This document shows positions 1-7,038 of a DNA stretch of 11,623 nucleotides, piece by piece. Position 1 is the stretch's first letter. Every line of letters begins with the position of its first letter. Source of the DNA: Gp6-AA40 sp050742535 (GTDB lineage: Bacteria; Acidobacteriota; Vicinamibacteria; Vicinamibacterales; UBA2999). The DNA is taken from assembly GCA_050742535.1 (NCBI GenBank), contig JBOGIQ010000186.1, positions 1 through 11,623 on the forward strand. The letters are read 5' to 3'. The position numbers and the translations under genes are program-made. The notes under the pieces are model-generated. The model was not told where the DNA came from, made no database searches, and was given only the letters and a program-made list of their open reading frames with translations.

Positions 1-1128
1 GCATGGACGCGCAAAACGTCCCCGGCCGCCTTGTTCAAGGTTGGCGACCTGATCGACGTCGAAGTCCGCAGCCTGCAGGGAACCAGGCCCACCGAGCTGA
101 TGCTCGAGCAGCCACCGGCGATCGAAGGGGCGCTGCTGGCAATCGACAACCGGACGGGCCAGATCCGCGCGATGGTCGGCGGGTTCAGCTACACGCGCAG
201 CAAGTTCAACCGGTCGACCCAGGCCCGGCGGCAGGTCGGTTCGCTCTTCAAGCCGATCGTCTACACCGCCGCCATCGATCGCGGGTTCACACCCGTCTCG
301 GTGTTCATCGACGAGCCGGTGTCCTACCCGGCCGGCCCGAATCAGCCGCCGTATTCGCCCCAGAACTACGATCGCAAGTTCGAAGGGCCCGTGACGCTCC
401 GACGTGCGCTCGAGCAGTCGCGGAACATCCCTGCCGTGAAAGCGATGCAGGAAATCGGCCCTGGCCAGGTCGTGAACTACGCCAAACGATTCGGCCTCAA
501 CGAAGCGCCGCCGTACCTGTCACTGGCGCTCGGCTCCGCGGAGTCGACGCTGGTCCAGATGACGAGCGCCTATTCGGCGTTCGTGAACCGCGGCGTGCGC
601 ATGACGCCGTACGGCGTCGTTACCATTACCGATCGTGACGGGAACCTGCTCGAAGAGCATCGGCCCGAGCCTCACGAAGCCGTCCGCGCCGACACGGCGT
701 TCGTGATGACGAACCTGCTGCGCGGCGTCGTGCAGCGCGGCACGGCGCAGGCCGCCGCCGCGCTCGACTGGCCGCTCGGCGGCAAGACCGGGACGATGGA
801 TGAATACACGGACGCGTGGTTCATCGGTTTCGATCCGAACATGACCGTCGGCGTGTGGATTGGCTACGACGAGAAGCGGTCGCTCGGTGCCGGCGAGACC
901 GGCGCGTCGGCGGCGCTGCCGATCTGGATCGAGTTCATGCGCGCGTATATCGACAAGCGGGCGGACCGCAAGGCACCCCCTGAGTTCGAGGCGCCGGGCA
1001 ACATCGTGTTGGTCGCGCTGGATTCGGGGGTCATGGAGGCGTTCATCAACGGGACGCAGCCGCAGGCGGCCGCGCCGGCCGAGCCCGCCGTCACACCGGC
1101 AGCCGCGCCGCCCCCGGCGGCGGAATAA
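1..1128 (+). CDS. mrcA: Penicillin-binding protein 1A family, C-terminal transpeptidase part (5' end outside window)
   Basis: Class A penicillin-binding protein, which polymerises and cross-links peptidoglycan at the outer face of the inner membrane. Only the C-terminal 375 codons are present; the frame is open from base 1, so the glycosyltransferase domain and membrane anchor lie upstream. All three transpeptidase motifs are visible, numbered from base 1: SLFK with catalytic Ser81 and Lys84 (bases 241-252), SRN at 140-142 (bases 418-426) and KTG at 262-264 (bases 784-792). The surrounding text (KPIVYTAA, SRNIPAVKAM, GGKTGT..YTDAWFIGF) is typical of the PBP1A branch. The last ~25 residues are an Ala/Pro-rich tail. 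The TTG at base 31 is only an internal codon, not a start. The gene converges on prfB, 120 nt away. Family is certain; the exact paralogue name (mrcA/ponA) is by similarity. Confidence 0.95.
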   Translation, partial: AWTRKTSPAALFKVGDLIDVEVRSLQGTRPTELMLEQPPAIEGALLAIDNRTGQIRAMVGGFSYTRSKFNRSTQARRQVGSLFKPIVYTAAIDRGFTPVSVFIDEPVSYPAGPNQPPYSPQNYDRKFEGPVTLRRALEQSRNIPAVKAMQEIGPGQVVNYAKRFGLNEAPPYLSLALGSAESTLVQMTSAYSAFVNRGVRMTPYGVVTITDRDGNLLEEHRPEPHEAVRADTAFVMTNLLRGVVQRGTAQAAAALDWPLGGKTGTMDEYTDAWFIGFDPNMTVGVWIGYDEKRSLGAGETGASAALPIWIEFMRAYIDKRADRKAPPEFEAPGNIVLVALDSGVMEAFINGTQPQAAAPAEPAVTPAAAPPPAAE

Positions 1129-1248
1129 ACCGTTCGGATCGAACCTTCAGATCCTCGGATGCGGGACTAGGTTCGGGGAGTATACGCCTGTTCGTTTGGA
1201 CGTCAATCCGGCGGGAGAAGGTTGGCCAAGCTCGACGGGCTCTTCGTG
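1129..1248. other. Convergent spacer between PBP1A gene and prfB
   Basis: This 120-nt gap lies between two stop codons facing each other. It holds a small 5-bp hairpin just after the PBP1A stop (GTTCG 1132-1136, CGAAC 1140-1144) but no T-run after it, so I cannot call a standard intrinsic terminator. No gene or further repeat is seen. Confidence 0.5.
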
Positions 1249-2386
1249 CTAATCCTCGTCGGGCGCCGCGGACGCGTCGAGCGTCCCGCTCGCCTTCTTC
1301 ATCAGGTAGGTCTTGATGAACGGGTCGATGTCGCCGTCGAGGACCCGCTGCGGATCCCCGACTTGCAGCTTCGTCCGGTGGTCTTTGACCATCTGGTATG
1401 GCTGAAGTACGTAGCTGCGAATCTGGCTGCCAAAGGCGATGTCGCGCTTCTCTCCGCCGATCTGCTCGAGCCTGGCCGCCTGTTCCTTCGTCTTCAAGTC
1501 ATACAACCGCGCCTTCAGCACCTTCATCGCGCTCGCGCGGTTCTTGTGTTGCGACCGCTCGTTCTGGCACGACACGACGATACCGGTCGGGATGTGGGTG
1601 ATGCGGACGGCGGAATCAGTCACGTTGACGTGCTGGCCGCCGGCTCCGCTGGACCGGTAGGTATCCACGCGCAGGTCCTTGTCCTCGATCTCGATGTCCA
1701 CGTCCTCCGGCAGCTCCGGCCAGACGAACACCGACGCGAACGAGGTGTGCCGCCGTGCCGCCTGATCGAAGGGCGAGATGCGCACCAGGCGGTGGACTCC
1801 CGCTTCGGCCGACAGCAACCCGAACGCCGCCTCGCCGACGAACAGGACCGTCGCGCTCTTGAGCCCCGCTTCTTCGCCGGGCTGATAGTCGATCAGATCG
1901 CGCTTGAAGCCTCTGCGCTCGGACCACTTCAGGTACATGCGCAGCAGCATCTCGGCCCAGTCCTGCGACTCGGTGCCGCCCGCGCCGGGATGGATGGTCA
2001 CGATGGCGTTCGACTGATCGTGCTCGCCGGAGAGCATCTTCTTGCTTTCGGCGGCATCGATCTCCTGCTGGAACTCGTCGAGGCTGCGCTGCAGATCGGC
2101 GCTGACGTCTTCGCCAGCGGCGGCCCACTCGAACAGCACGCCGAGGTCGTCGCTGCGCCGTTTCAGCGTCCGCAGCAGCGTCAGCTCATCGTCGACGCGA
2201 CGGCGGCGCTGCATGACCTTCTGCGCCTCCGCCTGGTTGCTCCAGAAATTCGGCGCGCCGATGTGCTTTTCGATGTCGGCGAGTTGTTCGTCGAGGCGGG
2301 CTGCCTCAAAGATGCCTCCGCAGTTCGGCCGCGCGGCGGCTCAGCTCGTCGTAGCGTCGTTGGAGATCGTCGAGATCGAAGGCCAA
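1249..2386 (-). CDS. prfB: Peptide chain release factor 2 with programmed +1 frameshift
   Basis: RF2 reads UGA and UAA stop codons and triggers peptide release on the ribosome. The gene is two overlapping frames. A 26-codon zero frame starts at TTG 2386-2384 and ends at in-frame TGA 2308-2306. Skipping T2308 joins it to a 352-codon frame ending at 1249, giving a 378-residue protein, against about 365 in E. coli. The TTG is chosen because AGGAG (2398-2394) lies 7 nt upstream and because it puts the stop-recognition SPF at 204-206 and the catalytic GGQ at 249-251, within one residue of E. coli (205-207, 250-252). The residue matching E. coli position 246 is Ser (RSSGAGGQ), not the Thr of strain K-12. 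Last gene of the minus-strand run, 51 nt after lnt. A caller that ignores slippage would start at ATG 2214 and lose 57 residues. Confidence 0.97.
2306..2320 (-). promoter_or_regulatory. prfB autoregulatory +1 frameshift site
   Basis: Read on the minus strand, the site is CGGAGGCATCTTTGA. It has a Shine-Dalgarno-like GGAGG (2319-2315), three bases (CAT), the slippery CTT codon (2311-2309) and the UGA stop (2308-2306). The 3-nt spacing and CTT-TGA equal the known E. coli prfB site. In that system low RF2 makes the ribosome pause at UGA and slip to +1, producing more RF2. Both flanking reading frames encode RF2-like sequence, which supports genuine slippage rather than mutation. Confidence 0.95.
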
Positions 2387-2403
2387 TGGGAGTCTCCTGC
2401 TTC

Positions 2404-2423
2404 CTTCCGCCTGAAGGCGGAAG
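2404..2423. repeat. Perfect palindrome, lnt-prfB spacer
   Basis: CTTCCGCCT (2404-2412), two bases GA, then AGGCGGAAG (2415-2423): nine base pairs with a 2-nt centre. It lies between the lnt stop and the prfB start, ending 6 nt upstream (in mRNA sense) of the AGGAG ribosome site of prfB. It belongs to the same family as the copies at 2433, 4722 and 6988. Confidence 0.9.
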
Positions 2424-2432
2424 CTACGGCTA

Positions 2433-2448
2433 TCCGGCTAAAGCCGGA
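2433..2448. repeat. Palindrome containing the lnt stop codon
   Basis: TCCGGCT (2433-2439), AA, AGCCGGA (2442-2448). The lnt stop codon (2440-2438 on the minus strand) lies at its centre and the last lnt residues V-R-L are read from its arm. On the plus strand it is followed by TCCACG, as is the copy at 4722. Confidence 0.9.
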
Positions 2449-3964
2449 CTCCACGAAAGAAAAAAAGCGCGAGCACGACGATCGCCATCGAGATGTACGC
2501 CACGACGTCGCCGATCGCCGTATACACCGTGCGGCCGGTGAGGAAGCGCGCCTCCTCCACCAGGCCGACCTGCTCAAAGATAGCCGACTGCGCCACGACG
2601 CGCCCATAGGGATCGACGAGACCGCTGATGCCGGTGTTCGCCGCGCGCGCCATGTAGCGGCCGTGTTCGATCGCCCGCATCGCCGCCATCGCAAAGTGCT
2701 GATACGGCGCGGAAGAGTGTCCGTACCAGGCGTCGTTGGTGATCGTCGTCAGCAGCTCGCTCCCGCCGGTCACCGCCTCGCGCACGAGCGACGGATAGAC
2801 GACCTCGTAGCAGATTGCGGTGCTTGCCCGATGCCCGCCGACGGGCAGCATGATCATCGAATCGCCTGGCGTAAACGGTGCGAACCCGGCCAGGGTCTGC
2901 ACGAGCGGCGGGAAAAACGTCAGCCAGTCCGCCAGCGGCACGAACTCGCCGAATGGCACCAGATGAATCTTTCGATACACCGCGGACGTCATCCCGTCCG
3001 GAGCCAGCTGAAAGGCGGCATTGTAGTGCCGGTCGACGGCGCCGCCTGCGCCGATGATGGCCTGATCGCTCCCGAACAGGATCGGCACTTTTACTTCACG
3101 CGCCAGGTCCCGCATCGCCAGCTCGCCTTCGGGATCGCCCTCGAACGAAAACGGCGTGGACGATTCCGGCCAGATGACATATTGCGCGCCGCGGCGCACG
3201 ACGTCGCGCGTCATGGCGACGTAGGTCGTGAAGATCCGCCGCGCCTGATCCCGCCGCCACTTCAGCTCCTGCTCGATGTTCCCCTGCACGAGCCCGACAC
3301 GAATCGGCGTTCCTTCGCGCGTGTGTGAACCGTCGGCAATCCGCCACGTGCCCCAGCCTGCCGTGACGGCGAGCACGAGAACGACACCTGCGACGGCCCG
3401 GATCCGGCGTTGTCCACTCGTCAGCAGCGAGTAGGCGATGCCGGCGTTCACGAACGCCACCAGCGCGGACAACCCGTAGACGCCGAGCAGGCTCGCCAGC
3501 TGTGCGACGGGCAGCACCGTCACCTGACTGTTTCCAAGCGGCACCCACGGGAAACCGCCGAAGAGATATCCGCGGAGGAACTCCGTTGCCACCCACGCCG
3601 CCGGAGCGAACAAGAGGCCTGCCGCTCCGGCACGCGCGATCAACAGGCTGGTGACAAGCGCCGTGATCGCCGGGTACAGCGCCAGATAGGACGCGAGCAG
3701 CAGCATCGCGAAGACGGCCACGGGCGTGGCCAGCTGGCCGTAAGTAGCCACCACCGTGTTGGTCCAATAGACCGTCCCGACGAAATAGACGAGCCCGGCA
3801 ACGAGTCCGAGGAGAAACGCGCGGAACGGCGGTTGCCCGGGCAGACGATCGACTCGCCCGCGCGAATCGAGTACGCTCGGAATCGGCCGGCCGGTCAGCG
3901 CGATGAGCAGCGGCACAAGCGCGATCCACGCGATTGCCGGATGGCCGTACTTCGGAAAGCTCAA
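2438..3964 (-). CDS. lnt: Apolipoprotein N-acyltransferase
   Basis: Lnt adds the third acyl chain to the N-terminal cysteine of lipoproteins at the outer face of the inner membrane, the last step of lipoprotein maturation. The catalytic triad is intact: Glu267 in VIWPES, Lys332 in YRKIHLVPFGEF, Cys385 in TAICYE; E. coli has 267, 335 and 387. The N-terminal half has several membrane helices, the C-terminal half is the nitrilase-like domain, and a last helix (about 485-503) precedes FFFRGVRL. The first usable start is TTG 3964, but it lies inside the first helix. The frame stays open upstream (LALAAGVLLA before it) with no ATG, GTG or TTG in the 170 nt I read. A non-standard start such as CTG 4006 or CTG 3973 is possible and would overlap or abut the SPOR gene stop. 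The extreme C-terminus is encoded by a repeat palindrome. Confidence 0.95.
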   Translation of the reverse strand: MSFPKYGHPAIAWIALVPLLIALTGRPIPSVLDSRGRVDRLPGQPPFRAFLLGLVAGLVYFVGTVYWTNTVVATYGQLATPVAVFAMLLLASYLALYPAITALVTSLLIARAGAAGLLFAPAAWVATEFLRGYLFGGFPWVPLGNSQVTVLPVAQLASLLGVYGLSALVAFVNAGIAYSLLTSGQRRIRAVAGVVLVLAVTAGWGTWRIADGSHTREGTPIRVGLVQGNIEQELKWRRDQARRIFTTYVAMTRDVVRRGAQYVIWPESSTPFSFEGDPEGELAMRDLAREVKVPILFGSDQAIIGAGGAVDRHYNAAFQLAPDGMTSAVYRKIHLVPFGEFVPLADWLTFFPPLVQTLAGFAPFTPGDSMIMLPVGGHRASTAICYEVVYPSLVREAVTGGSELLTTITNDAWYGHSSAPYQHFAMAAMRAIEHGRYMARAANTGISGLVDPYGRVVAQSAIFEQVGLVEEARFLTGRTVYTAIGDVVAYISMAIVVLALFFFRGVRL

Positions 3965-3990
3965 CGCGAGCAGGACGCCCGCGGCGAGGG

Positions 3991-4695
3991 CTAGCGGGTA
4001 ACCCAGGGTTCGAAACGCTCTTCCCGCTGAAGCTTTTGACCGACGGCGACCGCCTCGCTCCTGGTCGGATACTTGCCGATGCGGACTCGATACCGGGCGC
4101 TCGGCGGACCACTCGCGTTCAGCGCGACGAATGTCCGATAGCCCTTGGCCTTCAGTCGCCCAGCAAGCGATTCGGCGTCCGACATCGACCCGAAGGTCTG
4201 CACCTGCGCAGCCCAGCCGTTGCCCGACGGCTCCGCGAAATTCTTGCTCGCCGTGACAGGCTCGGGCTTCGCCGCCGGCTTCTCGACAGCAGGCACCTGG
4301 ACCGGCCCCTTGTTCTCACCTGTCGCGACCACCTTCGATGCGGCGGGCTTCTCCGCTTCGCGAGGCGGGACTGACGGCCTGCGCTCGGCCGGCTTCAGCG
4401 GTTCGGCCGGAGCCACAGGGGCTTCAAGATGCTTGTCGTACGTCAGGTTCTCCTGGGCGATAGGGCCGGGCTCGGGAGCGAGACCTGCGCGTGGGACAGG
4501 CGTATCGAGCGGCGCGATCGGATCGACGACAGGATCGGCGCTGGCGGCAAGAACGTCGGCTTCAGGAAGGCGAACGCCGCGGCCGACCATTACCCCTGAC
4601 AGGAAAATGACGACGGCGACGACCGTCGCGGCCATGAACATGAAAACAAGCTGTTTTCCGTTCAGCTGAATCTCGTGAACTTCGTGATCCGGCAT
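3991..4695 (-). CDS. SPOR-domain membrane protein
   Basis: Single-pass inner-membrane protein of 234 residues: short cytoplasmic N-terminus, one membrane helix at about 15-38, a Pro/Ala/Glu-rich periplasmic linker (about 44-157) and a C-terminal SPOR domain (about 158-234: WAAQVQTFGS, AESLAGRLKAKGYRTFV, YRVRIGKYPTRSEA). SPOR domains bind denuded glycan strands of septal peptidoglycan, so a role at the division site is likely, as in FtsN or DedD, though this is family knowledge and the precise role is unknown. The stop lies 26 nt before the first standard lnt start and inside the extended lnt frame, implying translational coupling. Start is ATG 4695-4693 (MPDHEVHEIQ); no good ribosome site precedes it, and the start codon lies in a small GC-rich hairpin (4689-4702). 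Confidence 0.88.
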   Translation of the reverse strand: MPDHEVHEIQLNGKQLVFMFMAATVVAVVIFLSGVMVGRGVRLPEADVLAASADPVVDPIAPLDTPVPRAGLAPEPGPIAQENLTYDKHLEAPVAPAEPLKPAERRPSVPPREAEKPAASKVVATGENKGPVQVPAVEKPAAKPEPVTASKNFAEPSGNGWAAQVQTFGSMSDAESLAGRLKAKGYRTFVALNASGPPSARYRVRIGKYPTRSEAVAVGQKLQREERFEPWVTR

Positions 4696-4704
4696 TAGCC
4701 GGGT
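4687..4704. repeat. Degenerate palindrome overlapping the SPOR gene start
   Basis: ATCCGGCATTAGCCGGGT matches the perfect palindrome at 4722-4739 at 14 of 18 positions and can still pair as CCGGC (4689-4693) with GCCGG (4698-4702). The SPOR ATG (4695-4693) lies at the loop/stem boundary. Common origin with the repeat family is inferred. Confidence 0.5.
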
Positions 4705-4721
4705 GCAATTCTAACACGGCA

Positions 4722-4739
4722 ATCCGGCTGAAGCCGGAT
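4722..4739. repeat. Perfect palindrome between TPR and SPOR genes
   Basis: ATCCGGCT (4722-4729), GA, AGCCGGAT (4732-4739), followed by CCACGG. It fills most of the 62-nt spacer after the TPR gene stop and before the SPOR start. Same family as 2404, 2433 and 6988. No T-run follows it on the minus strand, so a terminator role is not supported. Confidence 0.9.
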
Positions 4740-4757
4740 CCACGGGCGCTTCGACTC

Positions 4758-6371
4758 CTACGGCGGCGGCAGACGATCGAGCATTCGTCTCGCCTCGGCG
4801 TGCTGCGGATCCGCCTTGAGGATCCACTGCAGCTCGGCGCGGGCAGCCGCGGTGTCGCGCGCCTGCGCGTACGCGTCAGCCAGTGCGAGGTGCGACGCAA
4901 CCGTATCGTCGCTCCAGATCGCAATCTTGAACTCGTCGATCGCTTCGTCCGTCCGGCCGCTGCGCAGATAGACGCGGCCGAGGAGCACATGCGCCCCGGC
5001 ATCGTACGGCGCCAGGTAGACGACACGCCTCAACGCCGAAATGGCCTCGCCGTCGCGCTCGGCCTGGTACGCGCGCCGCCCGGCCTCGAAATGGAACCTG
5101 GCGAGGTCGCGCTGGTCCCGCTGCTCCACTGACACAATCGCGCTCTCGACGCGGAGCGAGGCGGGAACATCGACGTCAGTCTTGATCCGCTCGAGGCCGC
5201 GCGGCACGTCGTTACGCCCGGCCTGCTTTGCATCCCACTCTGCGTAGTCCGACGACAGCCGCCTCGCCAGTTCCTTCTCCCTCGCGGCTTCGGTGCTGCT
5301 GCCACTGGCCTGCAGCGCCACGCCCAGGACGTAATGAGCCGCATCGTCGGCCGGATTGCGGCGCACGGTTTCGCGCAGCGAGTTGATCGCGTTGGTCAGG
5401 TCTTTCTGAAGCCAATAGGCGTAGCCGAGATTGAAGAACAGATCGGAGTCGGTATTGTCGGCCTGAGTCGCGGCGCGGAAGTAGGTCACTGCGGTGTCAC
5501 CGGTCGTACCCGCCGGCCGTCGCAGCTGCACGACGCCCAGGTTGTTGAGGATCGCCGGATCGGTACGGGACGCGTTGAGCTCGCTGAGCGCCGTGAAGGC
5601 CGGCTGGTACTGCGCCAGATGCAGCATCGACACCGCGCCGAGGAATCTGGCCTGCCGTGCCAGGCGGTGGCCGGCCGGCACATCGCGCACGGCGGCCAGC
5701 GCCTGCTGATGCTCGGACAGGTCGGTATACGCATTCCACAGTTCGAGGCGCACCCGATGAAAGGCCGGCCCGATGCGAAGTGCCTGGCTCAGGAAGCTGA
5801 TCTTCGACGCCGGCGCGTGTACGAGCAGCCCCTTGATGTATTGCTCGAACGCCGCAATCGGCGGGTGCCCCTGCTCCATCTCCTCGACGCTCACCGTCGA
5901 ACCAGGCGCCAGCCGTCGTGCTACGCGGCCGTAGATGGCGAAGACGTCCGCCAGCGGACCGCTTTCGACGATCTCCGGGGCCATCCGACCGGCATCGATC
6001 CGGATCGACCGTGCGCGAACGATCAGATCCTGGCCTTTCACCTGCACGGAACCGACAACCGCCGTGGCCGCCCCGACGAGTTGACCGAGGCGGATGACGG
6101 TGGCGTGGCTCAACGTCGAGGAGACGGGAACGCGAAGCCGCTCGAACGCGCGCATCCGGTCTTCTCTCGTGATGGCCGACGCGCCCAGGGCGATCAGGTC
6201 GTCCGTCAGAATGACGGCTGACGCCTCGCTCAACCAGTAGGTTTGCGCTTCCCTGGACACGTTGTCGAACGGAACCACCAGCTGACGCTGCACCGCCTGG
6301 GCCACAGCCGCCGCCGGAACCAATACGAGGCAGCAGCACGCAACGAGAACGAGCCGGCGGCTTCGCGTCAT
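4758..6371 (-). CDS. Exported TPR protein with TolB/FlgO-like N-terminal domain
   Basis: A 537-residue protein beginning with MTRSRR and a hydrophobic signal segment ending near AVA-Q (about residue 24), so it is probably periplasmic. An early LVAC (9-12) resembles a lipobox but leaves too short a hydrophobic stretch. Residues about 29-155 look like the alpha/beta domain of TolB-N/FlgO type (VVPFDN, WLSEASAVILTDDL, GQLVGAATAVVGSV, IVRARSIRID). From about 270 to the end are tetratricopeptide repeats (for example NLGYAYWLQKDLTNAINSLR, HVLLGRVYLRSGRTDEAIDE), which bind proteins. No enzymatic motif is seen. ATG 6371 is preceded by AGGAG about 9 nt upstream, inside the end of the previous gene, with a one-base gap (TGA-C-ATG), so the two are co-translated. 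The function is unknown. The N-terminal assignment is by pattern memory. Confidence 0.8.
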   Translation of the reverse strand: MTRSRRLVLVACCCLVLVPAAAVAQAVQRQLVVPFDNVSREAQTYWLSEASAVILTDDLIALGASAITREDRMRAFERLRVPVSSTLSHATVIRLGQLVGAATAVVGSVQVKGQDLIVRARSIRIDAGRMAPEIVESGPLADVFAIYGRVARRLAPGSTVSVEEMEQGHPPIAAFEQYIKGLLVHAPASKISFLSQALRIGPAFHRVRLELWNAYTDLSEHQQALAAVRDVPAGHRLARQARFLGAVSMLHLAQYQPAFTALSELNASRTDPAILNNLGVVQLRRPAGTTGDTAVTYFRAATQADNTDSDLFFNLGYAYWLQKDLTNAINSLRETVRRNPADDAAHYVLGVALQASGSSTEAAREKELARRLSSDYAEWDAKQAGRNDVPRGLERIKTDVDVPASLRVESAIVSVEQRDQRDLARFHFEAGRRAYQAERDGEAISALRRVVYLAPYDAGAHVLLGRVYLRSGRTDEAIDEFKIAIWSDDTVASHLALADAYAQARDTAAARAELQWILKADPQHAEARRMLDRLPPP

Positions 6372-6372
6372 G

Positions 6373-6978
6373 TCACAACTCCTGCGGCACCGTGTTCGGG
6401 GTCGTCGACGGCTGGCGAACCTGGACGGACATCAGACACTGGCCTCCGCCCGTCGCGCGGCAGCGGTCTGTGTCCACGTCCACGTCGATGTTGAACAGAT
6501 GCATCAACCGACGGATCGCGGCGGCGTAGAACTCGCACAGCGGCTGCTCGGCCGCATCCCTCACCTCGCAGAAAATCGAGCCGCGGATATCGAATGAGCC
6601 GCGGCCTTTACGCCAGCGGGCGAGCGCGCGGCTGCCGCCGTAGGTCTGCCTGACCATCCGCCGCGCGATCCGCGTGACCAGCCGCAGCCGGATCGCGTCC
6701 GGCATGGCGCGGACGCACGTCCGTTCGAATGCCGGCAGTTCGGCAACCATCCACTCGGCTGAGTATTCGCCGGCGCGTCCGGCGACCAGCCTGTACGATT
6801 CGCCCTCCTGGCGCAGAAAGCTCAGAACGGCCGCGAGCGGCGCGAGACCAATCCGGCCCTCGCGCAGGCCGGACGCGTGCAGCCACGATTCGTAGAACTC
6901 CAGCCGTGACGGCAGCAGATCGGCGATGCCTTGATGCAGGCTCGCGACGAGAAGGCGTCCGACACCGGAGTCATTCAT
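6373..6978 (-). CDS. V4R-like small protein, function unknown
   Basis: Soluble protein of 201 residues without signal or membrane helix. The C-terminal third resembles the 4-vinyl-reductase (V4R) domain: RGSIFCEV, then PLCEFYAAAIRRLMHLF, then DRCRATGGGQCLMSV. It has four cysteines at 137, 148, 173 and 181 in the spacing FC-x10-C-x24-C-x7-C. V4R domains bind small hydrophobic ligands or metal-linked cofactors in several bacterial sensors, but the ligand here cannot be told. The N-terminal part has no recognised motif. ATG 6978 is preferred over TTG 6981 directly before it; no strong ribosome site is visible and a palindrome lies just upstream. It overlaps nothing, heads the minus-strand run and is one base from the TPR gene, suggesting joint function. 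It is divergent from argS. Confidence 0.6.
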   Translation of the reverse strand: MNDSGVGRLLVASLHQGIADLLPSRLEFYESWLHASGLREGRIGLAPLAAVLSFLRQEGESYRLVAGRAGEYSAEWMVAELPAFERTCVRAMPDAIRLRLVTRIARRMVRQTYGGSRALARWRKGRGSFDIRGSIFCEVRDAAEQPLCEFYAAAIRRLMHLFNIDVDVDTDRCRATGGGQCLMSVQVRQPSTTPNTVPQEL

Positions 6979-6987
6979 CAACGTAGT

Positions 6988-7005
6988 GTCCGCCTTCAGG
7001 CGGAC
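6988..7005. repeat. Perfect palindrome between divergent V4R-like gene and argS
   Basis: GTCCGCCT (6988-6995), TC, AGGCGGAC (6998-7005). Same family as 2404-2423, on the opposite strand. It sits in the 60-nt gap between two divergent start codons, so it lies in the 5' leader or promoter region of one or both genes. I find no convincing -35/-10 pair in this short gap. Confidence 0.9.
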
Positions 7006-7038
7006 CCGGCAGAAGTGGTACCGTGTAGCGTACTCGAC

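Noticed and set aside
1132..1144. Intrinsic terminator after the PBP1A gene
   Set aside because: The stem is only 5 bp and no T-run follows.
2306..2386. prfB as a frameshifted pseudogene
   Set aside because: The shift is at the canonical CTT-TGA site with SD-like GGAGG at the correct spacing and both frames encode conserved RF2 sequence, so it is programmed slippage.
1222..2541. Long plus-strand open frame (439 codons) opposite prfB
   Set aside because: It is antisense to prfB, has Arg/Leu/Val/His-biased low-information composition and no recognisable domain, while the minus strand encodes RF2 with GGQ and SPF. High GC produces such shadows; the same applies to the long frames at 2042-3328 (+), 3096-4112 (-), 5334-6221 (+) and 7447-8385 (-).
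6931..7038. Upstream extension of argS to ATG 6931
   Set aside because: The extra 36 codons read back into the divergent gene and through the intergenic palindrome (VRLQADPAE is repeat-derived). ATG 7039 fits the usual ArgS N-terminus.
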